This document shows, one piece after another, positions 1 through 7,790 of a DNA stretch of 30,988 nucleotides. Positions within the stretch are counted from its first letter, which is position 1. Each line of letters begins with the position of its first letter. The stretch is from a virus: the IMG/VR virus record IMGVR_UViG_3300010370_000149, positions 1 to 30,988 of that record, one strand, 5' to 3'. A program made the translations under genes and the position numbers. The notes under the pieces are model-generated. The model was not told where the DNA came from. It was given only the letters and a program-made list of their open reading frames with translations, and ran no database searches.

Positions 1-13
1 ATGAGGCCGACAC
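1..13. repeat. Terminal direct repeat, left copy
   Basis: The sequence ATGAGGCCGACAC opens the window and recurs exactly as its last 13 bases. A 13-base end-to-end match is not expected by chance. It fits a circular assembly with residual overlap, or a linear genome whose cohesive overhang is written at both ends. The position between an HNH nuclease gene and the terminase operon is where cos sites usually sit. Which explanation is right cannot be told from the sequence alone. Confidence 0.8.
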
Positions 14-43
14 CGCTTGGTTTGGCTGTAACTATACGAGTTC

Positions 44-934
44 TCATAGGGGGGTGATGCCAGCTAAACGTTTGATGCTCAACTGTTTTGGTGAATAAGG
101 CAGCCTTAAATTCATCTGTGTTGTGACTATCTTGTCTGATTTGCTTAGATTCTCGTGCGCCCACAGAGGTTGCAAGTTCGTATAATGGAAGCACTGAAAG
201 ATTTGATCTGGGTTTGTAAAGTCGAAAGCCGCACATGGAATGATGTGATCAATATGCCACCCATTGCCATGATTCTCCCATGTCATGCCAGGCTTGAATT
301 TGGATTCAAGGTGGCTCCTCAGTTGTTCCATACTACATCCAATCAACTGAGTAGTGCGATTAGCTTTTCTCTTAACAGCGCCAACATTTGATCTTTTGAT
401 TGCATGGTAAATTCTAGTCCTACAAACCTTTTTCAATCTCCATGGATGCTCTTTTGGTAATGTTCTATGTAGTTCCTTTTGTCTCTCGCACGTCATTTTC
501 CTTCGTCGTTCGATCGCGTAAACACTCCACCAATCTGGAAACTTTGGATTGTATTCACTCATCCATGCTTCTTTCCATGCCGCTTCATTTCTTTTCAATA
601 TTGCCGCTGATACTTGCCATGATCCTCCTTCTGGTTGATACCTCTGAATCTTCAAGGCTCTCATACCTTTTGCGATATTCCCTTTCTCTTTGCCTACAAA
701 TTGTGCTGATTTGTAGATTCCAAATCCCAGTGCCGCATGGCATTTGCAACAGTTGAAGTAAGAATGACGGCCGTGTAACTTTTGATCTCTCTTGCTTTGG
801 TAATCGCATTTCTTTGAGCAAAATCTCCCAATCGCCCCACTTTTAGGCTTGAAATCAATACCACATTGTTCGCACTTGCAAATAAGCCCATGAGTCTTTG
901 ATGCAAGCAATCTTTCTGTTTTTTCGCTTCTCAT
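44..934 (-). CDS. HNH endonuclease with cysteine-rich N-terminus
   Basis: 296 residues. The C-terminal part carries an HNH nuclease core: WHIDHIIP (His227, His230), then YTNLQPLW with Asn253 and AHENLSKSDK around residues 259-268, the usual order for a metal-dependent DNA-nicking or cutting domain. The N-terminus has cysteine pairs (residues 19-24, 39-43, 62-65) that could bind zinc. The start overlaps the stop of the upstream gene as ATGA. It is the last gene of the leftward early unit and abuts the genome end. HNH proteins beside cos and terminase often help packaging in HK97-like phages; a homing or moron nuclease is the alternative. It is visibly more AT-rich than the genes around it. Confidence 0.85.
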   Translation of the reverse strand: MRSEKTERLLASKTHGLICKCEQCGIDFKPKSGAIGRFCSKKCDYQSKRDQKLHGRHSYFNCCKCHAALGFGIYKSAQFVGKEKGNIAKGMRALKIQRYQPEGGSWQVSAAILKRNEAAWKEAWMSEYNPKFPDWWSVYAIERRRKMTCERQKELHRTLPKEHPWRLKKVCRTRIYHAIKRSNVGAVKRKANRTTQLIGCSMEQLRSHLESKFKPGMTWENHGNGWHIDHIIPCAAFDFTNPDQIFQCFHYTNLQPLWAHENLSKSDKIVTTQMNLRLPYSPKQLSIKRLAGITPL

Positions 935-1356
935 TGCTTTTTGTCATCAACGGTTTTCGCCTTCCTACTCCATGCTTTTCGTGCCCGTTTGCGGTACGCT
1001 TCTCTTGCCTTGTCGGATTTGTCCGATCGTGTAAACCCGATGATGTCACGCAGCTGGCAGCTGATCGATGATAGCGCGGCCCTTGTCGTGATCACGCCAG
1101 CATTCGTAAGATCACGGCTGATCCGATCCAGCGTGAGTCTTCCGATGTCCGGCGAAACGATGGACGCGATCACCGCCAATCTTCTAAGCGCTGTTCGCCA
1201 TGAGATCGTGCCTGTCTCAGATGGAACGCAAATAAGCTGGATCATGGCCAGCACCGTCATCGCGTCTAGGTTGTGAGTCGGAACGTTTATTTCCGGCTCA
1301 TCTTGGACGTGCTGCGACTCATACCACTGCTGCAATGCTTGGCGATCGGTATTCAT
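931..1356 (-). CDS. Conserved-context phage protein, unknown function
   Basis: 141 residues, no family recognised. A mostly helical central part (about 30-105) is followed by a strongly basic tail rich in Lys and Arg (residues 112-141), suggesting nucleic-acid contact. It lies between a winged-helix-like small protein and the HNH nuclease, with an ATGA overlap into the nuclease gene, so the two are probably co-translated. A DNA-binding or replication-accessory role is inference only. Confidence 0.6.
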   Translation of the reverse strand: MNTDRQALQQWYESQHVQDEPEINVPTHNLDAMTVLAMIQLICVPSETGTISWRTALRRLAVIASIVSPDIGRLTLDRISRDLTNAGVITTRAALSSISCQLRDIIGFTRSDKSDKAREAYRKRARKAWSRKAKTVDDKKQ

Positions 1357-1383
1357 TACCGAAGAATTGCGGCAGTAAATTGA

Positions 1384-1590
1384 TCATGGCAAGGATTTTT
1401 TTTGCGCTGGCCGTAATCGCCATACTTCGATGCCGCAGTCGATGTAGAAGCTGAATACCAGTCCTTCATCTTCCATGCGTTTCAGAACCATTTCGCATTG
1501 TTGCTTTGTTTTACCGAATCGCAAAGCTAATGCGTCGGCCGATGATTGCCCGGCTTTAAGGTCGCGGTGGATCTTGTCTTGGAGTGTCAT
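1384..1590 (-). CDS. Small winged-helix-like DNA-binding protein
   Basis: 68 residues. The order helix - ADALALRFGKTKQQCEMVLKRM (a helix-turn-helix-like pair, residues 18-38) - beta hairpin (EGLVFSFY...IEVWRL) resembles a minimal winged helix. It starts inside the 3' end of the preceding gene (35-base overlap). The family could not be named; a local transcription regulator is likely. Confidence 0.6.
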   Translation of the reverse strand: MTLQDKIHRDLKAGQSSADALALRFGKTKQQCEMVLKRMEDEGLVFSFYIDCGIEVWRLRPAQKKSLP

Positions 1591-1747
1591 GATTTAGAAT
1601 TGCGTTGAGTGCTTCACGGAACGCTTCAAAACGTCCCTTGTAAAAGTTCGCGCGGTATTTGTTGGCTTCGGATGGATCGACGACGGCGCGCTTGTATCGT
1701 GCGTATGCGTCTTCCATCATAGATTGGATTTGTTCTGTGGGTGTCAT
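1556..1747 (-). CDS. Small helical phage protein, unknown function
   Basis: 63 residues, predicted mainly helical up to about residue 52, ending in a proline-rich tail. Its ATG overlaps the TGA of a tiny upstream reading frame (ATGA), and its 3' end overlaps the next gene. No family recognised. Similar small proteins with a YKGRFEAFREAL-like helix occur in phage early regions, but no role is known to me. Confidence 0.6.
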   Translation of the reverse strand: MTPTEQIQSMMEDAYARYKRAVVDPSEANKYRANFYKGRFEAFREALNAILNHDTPRQDPPRP

Positions 1748-1806
1748 GCTGTGACGGGTGTGACGGGTGATTTGGTAGTTGTTCTGAGTTTTTTTTGCGC
1801 TTTCAT
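1744..1806 (-). CDS. Possible 20-residue basic micropeptide
   Basis: An ATG preceded by GAGAGAG opens a 20-residue frame (MKAQKKLRTTTKSPVTPVTA) whose TGA overlaps the next start as ATGA, the coupling style used all over this genome. It sits in the loop and 3' arm of a long-range stem (1752-1864). It may be a true micropeptide or simply a translational-coupling leader. It is too short to judge by composition. Confidence 0.3.
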   Translation of the reverse strand: MKAQKKLRTTTKSPVTPVTA

Positions 1807-1864
1807 CTCTCTCTTATGTACTTTTTTATTTGTACAAGTGTCTAAACACCCATCATACCCGTCA
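1752..1864 (-). promoter_or_regulatory. Long-range RNA stem between primase stop codon and next gene
   Basis: On the leftward transcript, bases 1864-1847 (beginning with the primase stop TGA, pattern TGACGGGT-A-TGATGGGTG) can pair with 1769-1752 (CACCCGTCA repeated in tandem). 17 of 18 positions pair, counting one G-U. The 77-base loop is AT-rich and holds the micropeptide start and its ribosome-binding-like GAGAG. This could control translation of the downstream genes or mark a replication structure; no match to a known riboswitch was recognised. Confidence 0.55.
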
Positions 1865-4012
1865 TAAATGCAAATCATTTGCATTAAGCTCGCCCTTGAT
1901 GAGCCACCCGCGTTTCGATGCGGTTCTCTCTTTTTCGATCCTGTGTGGATGTTTGACAGAAAGCCGGTGAAGATATTTCGCGCAGGCTTGGGAATACGTA
2001 AAGATCTTCGCGGCCCGTGACGGTTGAGCTTCGCGGATTCGGTTTTCCAGTTCATCTGCTGAAATCCAGATCGAACCCAGCGCGATCTGATTGGACATGG
2101 TGGCGTCGATAAGTGAAAGAAGCTCGGCCTCGGGTGAAAGTCCGTCGAGCAGTTCGGCGAGTTCCGGGTGGTGATACGTAGCGACCTCGTAGCGCGTCTC
2201 TTGGTATTCTTCGGGCAGTTGATACACATTCAGTAGGAAATGCATAAATGCGGGCAATTCTGCGCGAATGGCGGCCTGAAATCGCTCCTTCTCGGCTTGG
2301 GTGTTGACCGGCATTGGAAGCGTGAAGTTCGACGCGCGAAGAATGATGATTTTATCCGATACATCGGCATTCAGTGGTGGCAATACGAGCAGGTTCTCCG
2401 GTTGATCGTTGCAAGTGATTGAAATGCGCCACCATGGACGCAGTGCGACACCGTCGCGTCCTTTTCCGTGAATGTCACCGACGCCAGTTCCGACCGTGGC
2501 GCCTTTGAGTTTCGCGGCGAATGCTAGGCGATCTGCAATCTTGGTAGATGATACTTTGTCGTCCAGCGTGATATGTTCGGCTCGGTAAAGGTCGGCGTTG
2601 AAATCGTTGTTTCGTAGGAAATACTTTTCGCCGTCCACCGCGCGCCCTGCAAGGCATGGTGTGATGAGTTGATGCTGAATGAGCGACTTTCCGCAGTTCC
2701 GCGGCCCTGCAATCGTGATTGCTTGCTGCTGCTGGTAGCGTCCGGCTCGTAATGCTCGGGCCGATGATTGCATCCACCCCAGCAGCGTGTTGAGTTGGCT
2801 CGCTCCGACTTCTGGCGTTTCGTTATCGACGAGCAGGCCTTTCAAGATCGCGGGTATGACTTCAAGTTTTCCCATGATCGGTTCGATGAGTCGCATCGGC
2901 TCGGTGACAAGGTGGCGAATTCCGTTTTCCTCGTAGAAGCCCGGATTCCGACCGCATAACGGCCCATAGCGCACGATGTCATTGTGCGATTGTGCATGAA
3001 CGATGAGAGCATCGGCTTCTGACATTGGCGCGCCGTTTTTGGCAGTCGTCACGCCGCGACTGGTAAGGATCCGCTTGTAGCTCGCTGTTGATAGTGAAAG
3101 CCACCGACCGGATTCATTCAGAACGAGAAACTTCTCGCTTGGTTCGTGGTAGTAATCGATGGCGGGCGCAGGTGCTGGGTTTTCTGGTTTCACGAAAACA
3201 TCCGGAATAGATGCTGTGTCGATGATTTTTCTGATCGTTTCCGCGTCCGTGTCTGCTGCGTCCCATCCAGCGGGTGATCCGTCTGGGATTTTGACGGTTG
3301 AGATTGACGCGGCGATTTTCTTGAGCGTTTCGTTTATTGCGTTCGCTGCTCGCTCCCCTGGTTGATCGTTGTCGGGCCAGATGATAACACGTTTACCTTT
3401 AAGGATAGACCAATCGGCTTTTGAGTATGCGCTGGATCCACCTTGCCAAGTAGTCGCCTCGAAGCCGGCTTTTTTGACTGCATCGGCCGTTTTTTCACCT
3501 TCGACCACGACTACGGTGTCACCCGTGAATGGTTGGCCGTAAAGCGCACTCGGTGATGCGGGCGCTTTCCATTGCCAAGATTCGCGGCCTTGATCGTCTC
3601 GGCACCATGTCAGCGGAAGAATTTCCTTCTTGGTCGGTGAAACGTCGAATCGTGCGACCATGAAGGCAATTTGTCCCGATGCTGTGCGATAGGTCCACGA
3701 TGCCGACGCGCGGCCATGTTTCCAGTGCGCGGTGTCAGGTGGTGGCGCTGATGCTGGCGCATGTGGCAGTGGCGAGTAATTGCGCTTTCCGGTCTGCGGC
3801 CGTTCGTCTGGTAGTCCGACAAGTTCGAAAATGCGCTTCCGGTGTTGGTCGCCGTCTGCAGCTGGATAAAGAACGCATCCGAATTTGCCGTCTGCGTTGA
3901 TGAAAAGGTGGTCGGCTGACGTGTCGCCGCCTGTTTCAGCGCATGCTGGGCATTGCGCAATGGTTTTCCCGCCTTTGATGCGCGGGCGGTGAAGTTTGGA
4001 TAGGTCGAGCAT
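1862..4012 (-). CDS. Primase-helicase (zinc, TOPRIM and P-loop ATPase domains)
   Basis: 716 residues; the main replication protein. Domains in order: a zinc-binding start (CPAC at 21-24, later Cys46) like primase zinc fingers; a TOPRIM domain with VVVVEGEKTADA (167-177) and WPDNDQPGE (212-220), supplying the metal-binding Glu and Asp residues of primer synthesis; a linker; and a C-terminal helicase-type ATPase with Walker A GPRNCGKS (436-443) and downstream DDK and ITCNDQPEN motifs typical of phage/virus D5/SF3-like helicases. It probably makes primers and unwinds the phage origin. It follows the 109-residue orphan gene by 5 bases and is followed by a structured spacer. Length and order suit bifunctional phage primase-helicases. 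Confidence 0.88.
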   Translation of the reverse strand: MLDLSKLHRPRIKGGKTIAQCPACAETGGDTSADHLFINADGKFGCVLYPAADGDQHRKRIFELVGLPDERPQTGKRNYSPLPHAPASAPPPDTAHWKHGRASASWTYRTASGQIAFMVARFDVSPTKKEILPLTWCRDDQGRESWQWKAPASPSALYGQPFTGDTVVVVEGEKTADAVKKAGFEATTWQGGSSAYSKADWSILKGKRVIIWPDNDQPGERAANAINETLKKIAASISTVKIPDGSPAGWDAADTDAETIRKIIDTASIPDVFVKPENPAPAPAIDYYHEPSEKFLVLNESGRWLSLSTASYKRILTSRGVTTAKNGAPMSEADALIVHAQSHNDIVRYGPLCGRNPGFYEENGIRHLVTEPMRLIEPIMGKLEVIPAILKGLLVDNETPEVGASQLNTLLGWMQSSARALRAGRYQQQQAITIAGPRNCGKSLIQHQLITPCLAGRAVDGEKYFLRNNDFNADLYRAEHITLDDKVSSTKIADRLAFAAKLKGATVGTGVGDIHGKGRDGVALRPWWRISITCNDQPENLLVLPPLNADVSDKIIILRASNFTLPMPVNTQAEKERFQAAIRAELPAFMHFLLNVYQLPEEYQETRYEVATYHHPELAELLDGLSPEAELLSLIDATMSNQIALGSIWISADELENRIREAQPSRAAKIFTYSQACAKYLHRLSVKHPHRIEKERTASKRGWLIKGELNANDLHL
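1867..1885. repeat. Perfect 19-bp palindrome at primase 3' end
   Basis: AATGCAAATCATTTGCATT: two 9-base arms around a single central base. It is inside the last codons of the primase gene (encoding NANDLHL) and three bases from the long-range stem 1752-1864. A perfect dyad of this length in a coding region suggests a protein-binding site or an origin element, but could be a by-product of codon choice. Confidence 0.6.
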
Positions 4013-4017
4013 GGTTT

Positions 4018-4347
4018 TTATTCGTTGTCTGGTTGTGTATCATATAACCAATCCAATTTAAGCATGTCTTCAGTAACGTCTTTCTCGATTATGCTCAATC
4101 CTTCTTTTGGCAGCCATGGATCAACTCCTTCATCTTCATATGCCTCGATAACGGTCACATATTGTATCATTGCGATTTTTCGCAGCAATATCCTTATGTG
4201 ATAATATGTGTGATACAATTCGATGCTAGAATCCTTTACTTTTGTCAATTCATCGAGTTTAGCAATCACCTGTTGTTTAGTTTGCTCATTGATCTCAACG
4301 CGAGTCATCCAAGCAATCATTTTTTGTGCGGTATTATCTTCTTCCAT
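4018..4347 (-). CDS. Orphan 109-residue acidic protein behind a structured RNA
   Basis: No family recognised. The N-terminal 60 residues look helical; the C-terminus is acidic. The gene is clearly more AT-rich than its helicase, nuclease and primase neighbours and has no overlap upstream, unlike most genes here. It is preceded by the 4382-4498 RNA element and contains an internal 9-bp inverted repeat (4161-4169 with 4211-4219). Composition, separation and its own leader suggest a later-acquired gene (moron) or a gene with its own control. The arrangement of structured RNA then small protein recalls type III toxin-antitoxin loci, but the protein shows no ToxN-like feature that I can see. Confidence 0.65.
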   Translation of the reverse strand: MEEDNTAQKMIAWMTRVEINEQTKQQVIAKLDELTKVKDSSIELYHTYYHIRILLRKIAMIQYVTVIEAYEDEGVDPWLPKEGLSIIEKDVTEDMLKLDWLYDTQPDNE

Positions 4348-4381
4348 ATTTTCTCTGTTTTTTGGTTCCTATTCAACAAAA

Positions 4382-4498
4382 AGCCCACTTCTCACGCCAT
4401 CTCGAAAGATTGGAACCCGCACGCAGAGACGTGGCGAGATGACGTGAAAAGTAGGCTGTCTGTAAACTTTCATTTGCTCTGCGTTTATCCGGGTTCCA
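4382..4498 (-). ncRNA. Pseudoknot-capable structured RNA / leader
   Basis: Two sets of long complementary arms interleave. Set A: 4382-4404 with 4435-4457, 23 positions; the three exceptions to Watson-Crick pairing are C/A on the plus strand but G-U in leftward RNA, so the leftward transcript pairs 23 of 23. Set B: 4411-4419 with 4490-4498 (9 bp) and 4422-4428 with 4477-4483 (7 bp), where one arm is the loop of stem A. The last stem is followed by five T residues, so it may also terminate transcription. It could be a trans-acting RNA, an attenuator with alternative folds, or a protein-bound leader of the 109-residue gene. Confidence 0.65.
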
Positions 4499-4514
4499 GT
4501 CGGATGCGCGAAAT

Positions 4515-4865
4515 TTATCCCCCGCCCGTAAATTCGTCAAGCAAATTTATTGCGTCGCTAACTGATCGCACTACACCCGCGATTCCCCCGGCATTTTTCA
4601 CGAATTCGATGAAGCGTTTTTGATCTGGTGATACGCGTCCGGATTCGGTTTTGACTTCCATCGCGACGAATACGGCGATCTGTTTGCCGACGTCATCTGG
4701 CGTGATTGTTCGCGTGTGGAATCCGATCAAATCAGATGATCCGACGCACAGGCCGTATTGAACGCGGTTGGTTTTATCAAAACCAACGTTGTTCCGGAAT
4801 AATCGCGCGGATCCAGTGCTGATGGCCGCGTGAATTTCGCGTTGAAGTTTTGTTTCGCGGTTCAT
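4515..4865 (-). CDS. VRR-NUC-type nuclease (junction resolvase-like)
   Basis: 116 residues from the ATG at 4865, chosen because it overlaps the helicase stop as ATGA; an upstream in-frame ATG at 4904 lies inside the helicase gene. Visible PD-(D/E)XK features: VGSSDLIGF (the Asp of the catalytic core), AVFVAMEVKTESGRVSPDQ (the E-x-K pair) and QKRFIEFVKNAGGIAGVVRS, the characteristic VRR-NUC ending. The family acts as nucleases on branched or flapped DNA and commonly neighbours phage helicases. Downstream lies the structured RNA 4382-4498. Confidence 0.85.
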   Translation of the reverse strand: MNRETKLQREIHAAISTGSARLFRNNVGFDKTNRVQYGLCVGSSDLIGFHTRTITPDDVGKQIAVFVAMEVKTESGRVSPDQKRFIEFVKNAGGIAGVVRSVSDAINLLDEFTGGG

Positions 4866-6226
4866 CTCAAATATCCCATTTTCTTCTTCATAAAATAAGC
4901 CCAACCCGGCTTGTAACCTTTCGCGGCTCTGATCTTGTCAATATCTGCAGCGCTTCGAACGTCGTGCAATGCTAACTCAAGCGGGGCGGCTTTGATAGCT
5001 TCGATTTCGATCAATTCACCTTCGATCTGTTTCAATTCGCGGATTCGTTTTTCGTCAACGTGTCCGCATTCCGGGCATGTCGTCATTTCCCGCGGGTGCA
5101 TTGCGTAACACCGCTTACATTGAACATGCGTTGCGGGTTCGTTCTTTTGGCCCTTCTTTTTTTTCTCGATGCCGTCAAGCGACCATTCGCGGGTGTCCTC
5201 GGCGAGTCCGTGGGTGAGCAGGTTCCCAACGTGGTCAAGGATCACGGCTTTCTTGTCAGTGGCGGGCCGTAATACCCGCCCGATCTGTTGAAGGTGCAAT
5301 CCCAGCGAAGTCGTCGGCCGTAGCAGGATCGCGGCCTCGGCGCTAGGTAAATCGAAACCTTCCTCGATGACGCTGACCGATGTCAGAATTTTGATCCGTC
5401 CTTCCGTCAAATCATCGATGACTTGCTTGCGTTCCTGGTTGGTTTGTCCACCGTGAATGATGCCGGCAGGAATGCCTGAATTCTGGAATTGCTGCCTGGT
5501 GTTCTCGGCATGCTTAAGATTCACGCAGAACACCACCGCGCGCGAACCGTTGCAAATCCGCGCGTAATGTTCCACCGCGTCACCCAGAACGGCGCGCGTA
5601 TCCATGCGCTCGGCCAGTTGATCGGCAGCGTAATCGCCCATCCGTTTTTTCACGCCGTCAATATTTGCGCGCATTGGTAATGAGAAATACCGCGGCCTGA
5701 CTAGGTGGCCGTTTTTCATGAGCCATTCGACCGACGGCCCCATGATGATTTTTCCGAAATAATCACTCAGGCCCTTACCGTCAAGTCGGGCCGGTGTCGC
5801 GCTGAATCCGATCTGCACCGACCTCGGGAATGCGCGCATGATCGATGCGTAAGTGTTGCTAACTGCATGGTGGCATTCGTCCACGATGATCAGTTGCGGC
5901 TCTTTGATTTTGTCAATGCGTCGGCTGATCGTCTGAACCATGCCGATCTGAACAAGCGCCATCGGATTCGGTGTGACGCCGGGCATGATGATACCATGCC
6001 CGACGTCGAAGCGTTTCAGCGTCGCCGATGTCTGGGTAACAAGTTCGCGACGATGAACCAGGATAAGAACGCGATTGCCAGCGGATGAACTACGGTGTGC
6101 GATGTAGCAGAAGGTCGCGGTCTTCCCGGATCCAGTAGGTGAACAAACAAGCGGGTTTCTGATGCCGCTTTTGATGCACCCGTGGATCTCGTCAAAGAGT
6201 GTCTGTTGGTAGTCGCGGAGGATCAT
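4862..6226 (-). CDS. SF2 DEAD/DEAH-type helicase with C-terminal zinc ribbon
   Basis: 454 residues. Motif I SPTGSGKT (29-36), motif II DECHH (116-120), motif III SATPAR (142-147), motif V region VIEEGFDLPSAEAAI (287-300) and motif VI QQIGRVLRP (313-321) are all present, so this is a complete superfamily 2 ATPase. A zinc ribbon (Cys370, Cys373, Cys384, Cys387) follows. Comparable phage helicases act in replication or recombination with a VRR-NUC nuclease, as here. The start overlaps the methyltransferase stop (ATGA). Confidence 0.9.
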   Translation of the reverse strand: MILRDYQQTLFDEIHGCIKSGIRNPLVCSPTGSGKTATFCYIAHRSSSAGNRVLILVHRRELVTQTSATLKRFDVGHGIIMPGVTPNPMALVQIGMVQTISRRIDKIKEPQLIIVDECHHAVSNTYASIMRAFPRSVQIGFSATPARLDGKGLSDYFGKIIMGPSVEWLMKNGHLVRPRYFSLPMRANIDGVKKRMGDYAADQLAERMDTRAVLGDAVEHYARICNGSRAVVFCVNLKHAENTRQQFQNSGIPAGIIHGGQTNQERKQVIDDLTEGRIKILTSVSVIEEGFDLPSAEAAILLRPTTSLGLHLQQIGRVLRPATDKKAVILDHVGNLLTHGLAEDTREWSLDGIEKKKKGQKNEPATHVQCKRCYAMHPREMTTCPECGHVDEKRIRELKQIEGELIEIEAIKAAPLELALHDVRSAADIDKIRAAKGYKPGWAYFMKKKMGYLR

Positions 6227-7581
6227 AACGTTTCAACGTATTTGATGCGCTCACCAATCCACCGCATGACCGGCACCGCCATCGAGTTACCGAGCGCCTT
6301 ATAGCGTGGGCCGTCTGGGCATTCTGAGGCGGTTTTATTGCGCCACGGGATCGCGGTGTGACCGTCTGGGAATCCTTGCAGGCGTTCGCACTCGGTGGGA
6401 GTGAGGCGTCGGACGGCGTAGGGTGTGGCGACGGCGTGGCTATGTGAACGCTGGAGCGTAAATGATGGATCACTATCATCTCCAATTCCTATGCCCTCGC
6501 GCGTTGAATTGCTTGTTTCCGCGCCACGAAGGCCAAGCTGTGTATTGATCGGAAACGCCACCGCAACTCCTCCCTGATTCTTCGCTGGATCTGGTCGCGA
6601 CGTATCAAGGCAATTTGACAATTGCACTTCACGGCATCCACTGTGAGGATTGCTAGACTTCATGGAATTACCAGAGAGTACATCGAAGGCAAACGCAACG
6701 GCTGGAGCTGCCACGGTGTTGAGCGTGTATGAAAGCTCCTCTTGATGCCCTTGACCATTGCCTCCGTTATGGTCTTGTCTGCCGATGATGTTTTCAGCGA
6801 TGCAATGGGTCACCAAATCAGTCGCATCTTTGTAATCTTGCTGCTTCATACATGATGCGGTTTCGTCCTCGATGTATTCGCCAAATGCTGCCATTCTTGC
6901 TGGTATAGCCAACGTCTCACTGCCTCCTCCTAAATCTCCTCCGTTTGATCGCAATGTTTCACATCCTTCGCTGTAGCCTCCAAAGCTGCCTTTAGTATAA
7001 GCGGCAACTCCTTGCCCCTTTTCTCTGCTCGGCGCAGGATGCCAGAGCAAGCTCTCGCGCTCAAATAGAACCGCGGCGGCACGTCCCCATCCTCCAAGAC
7101 TTGCGACAACAAACACGCGACGCCGTCTTTGGGCCACTCCGAAGTATTGAGCGTCGAGAACCCTGTAGGCCCACCCATACCCGAGTTCTGCCAGTCCACT
7201 GAGGAATGATCCGAAAGCGCCTGTTCGGTCGGATAGAACGCCGGGGACGTTTTCCCAGACCACCCATGCGGGGCGATGTTGTGCAACGATGGCAAGGAAG
7301 GTGAGAGTGAGGTTTCCCCTAGGGTCTTCAAGGCCTTTTCGAAGGCCAGCAACTGAGAAGGCTTGGCAGGGTGTCCCGCCGACGATGAGGTCAGGTCGAA
7401 GTGTAGTTGGCCAGTCATTGTGTTTTGTCATGTCGCCCAAGTTTGGAACATCTGGCCAGTGGTGAGCAAGCACGGCAGATGGGAATGGTTCAATTTCAGA
7501 GAACGCGATAGGTTGCCATCCAAGCGAATCCCACGCGGTTGATGCGGCTTCGATGCCGCTACAAATCGAAATGTATTTCAT
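6223..7581 (-). CDS. DNA (cytosine-5) methyltransferase
   Basis: 452 residues. Motif I SICSGIEAAS (5-14) binds S-adenosylmethionine; motif IV GGTPCQAFS has the catalytic Cys72; motif VI ENV (110-112), motif VIII QRRRR (151-155), motif IX LTPTECERLQGFPD and motif X ALGNSMAVPV near the C-terminus complete the set. The long segment between VIII and IX (about 165-400) is the target-recognition domain; its target cannot be read from sequence. No restriction nuclease is paired with it, so it is a solitary enzyme that probably protects phage DNA from host restriction. Confidence 0.93.
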   Translation of the reverse strand: MKYISICSGIEAASTAWDSLGWQPIAFSEIEPFPSAVLAHHWPDVPNLGDMTKHNDWPTTLRPDLIVGGTPCQAFSVAGLRKGLEDPRGNLTLTFLAIVAQHRPAWVVWENVPGVLSDRTGAFGSFLSGLAELGYGWAYRVLDAQYFGVAQRRRRVFVVASLGGWGRAAAVLFERESLLWHPAPSREKGQGVAAYTKGSFGGYSEGCETLRSNGGDLGGGSETLAIPARMAAFGEYIEDETASCMKQQDYKDATDLVTHCIAENIIGRQDHNGGNGQGHQEELSYTLNTVAAPAVAFAFDVLSGNSMKSSNPHSGCREVQLSNCLDTSRPDPAKNQGGVAVAFPINTQLGLRGAETSNSTREGIGIGDDSDPSFTLQRSHSHAVATPYAVRRLTPTECERLQGFPDGHTAIPWRNKTASECPDGPRYKALGNSMAVPVMRWIGERIKYVETL

Positions 7582-7583
7582 AA

Positions 7584-7790
7584 TTATTTTTCATCTTTCT
7601 TTGATTTCTTCCAATATGCTTTGCGCTTGTGATATTCAGGATCCCGCTTTTCTAAAAACCGATCCAGCGCCCTGTTGAATCCGTCTAGGTCGAAATGCTG
7701 AAATTCTAGCGCCGTCCCTCGATCGTTTTTCCCGCATCGGCCATATTTTTGATGGCCATACATTCTATTGTCGGTTCTGGGATCGCTCAT
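7584..7790 (-). CDS. Small charged protein, unknown function
   Basis: 68 residues from the ATG at 7790, favoured because AAGGA lies just upstream; an in-frame ATG at 7817 lies deeper in the preceding gene. The product starts MSDPRTDNRMYG and ends in a very Lys-rich tail. No family recognised. It directly precedes the cytosine methyltransferase gene. Confidence 0.5.
   Translation of the reverse strand: MSDPRTDNRMYGHQKYGRCGKNDRGTALEFQHFDLDGFNRALDRFLEKRDPEYHKRKAYWKKSKKDEK

Noticed and set aside
1744-2229. 161-codon leftward frame overlapping the primase 3' end
   Set aside because: It lies out of frame within the primase gene; only its final 20 codons (from 1806) have a plausible start and were kept as a low-confidence micropeptide.
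2399-3371. Repeat of GGTTGATCGTTG within the primase gene
   Set aside because: Both copies encode the same short peptide NDQP in different domains; coincidental codon choice is enough.
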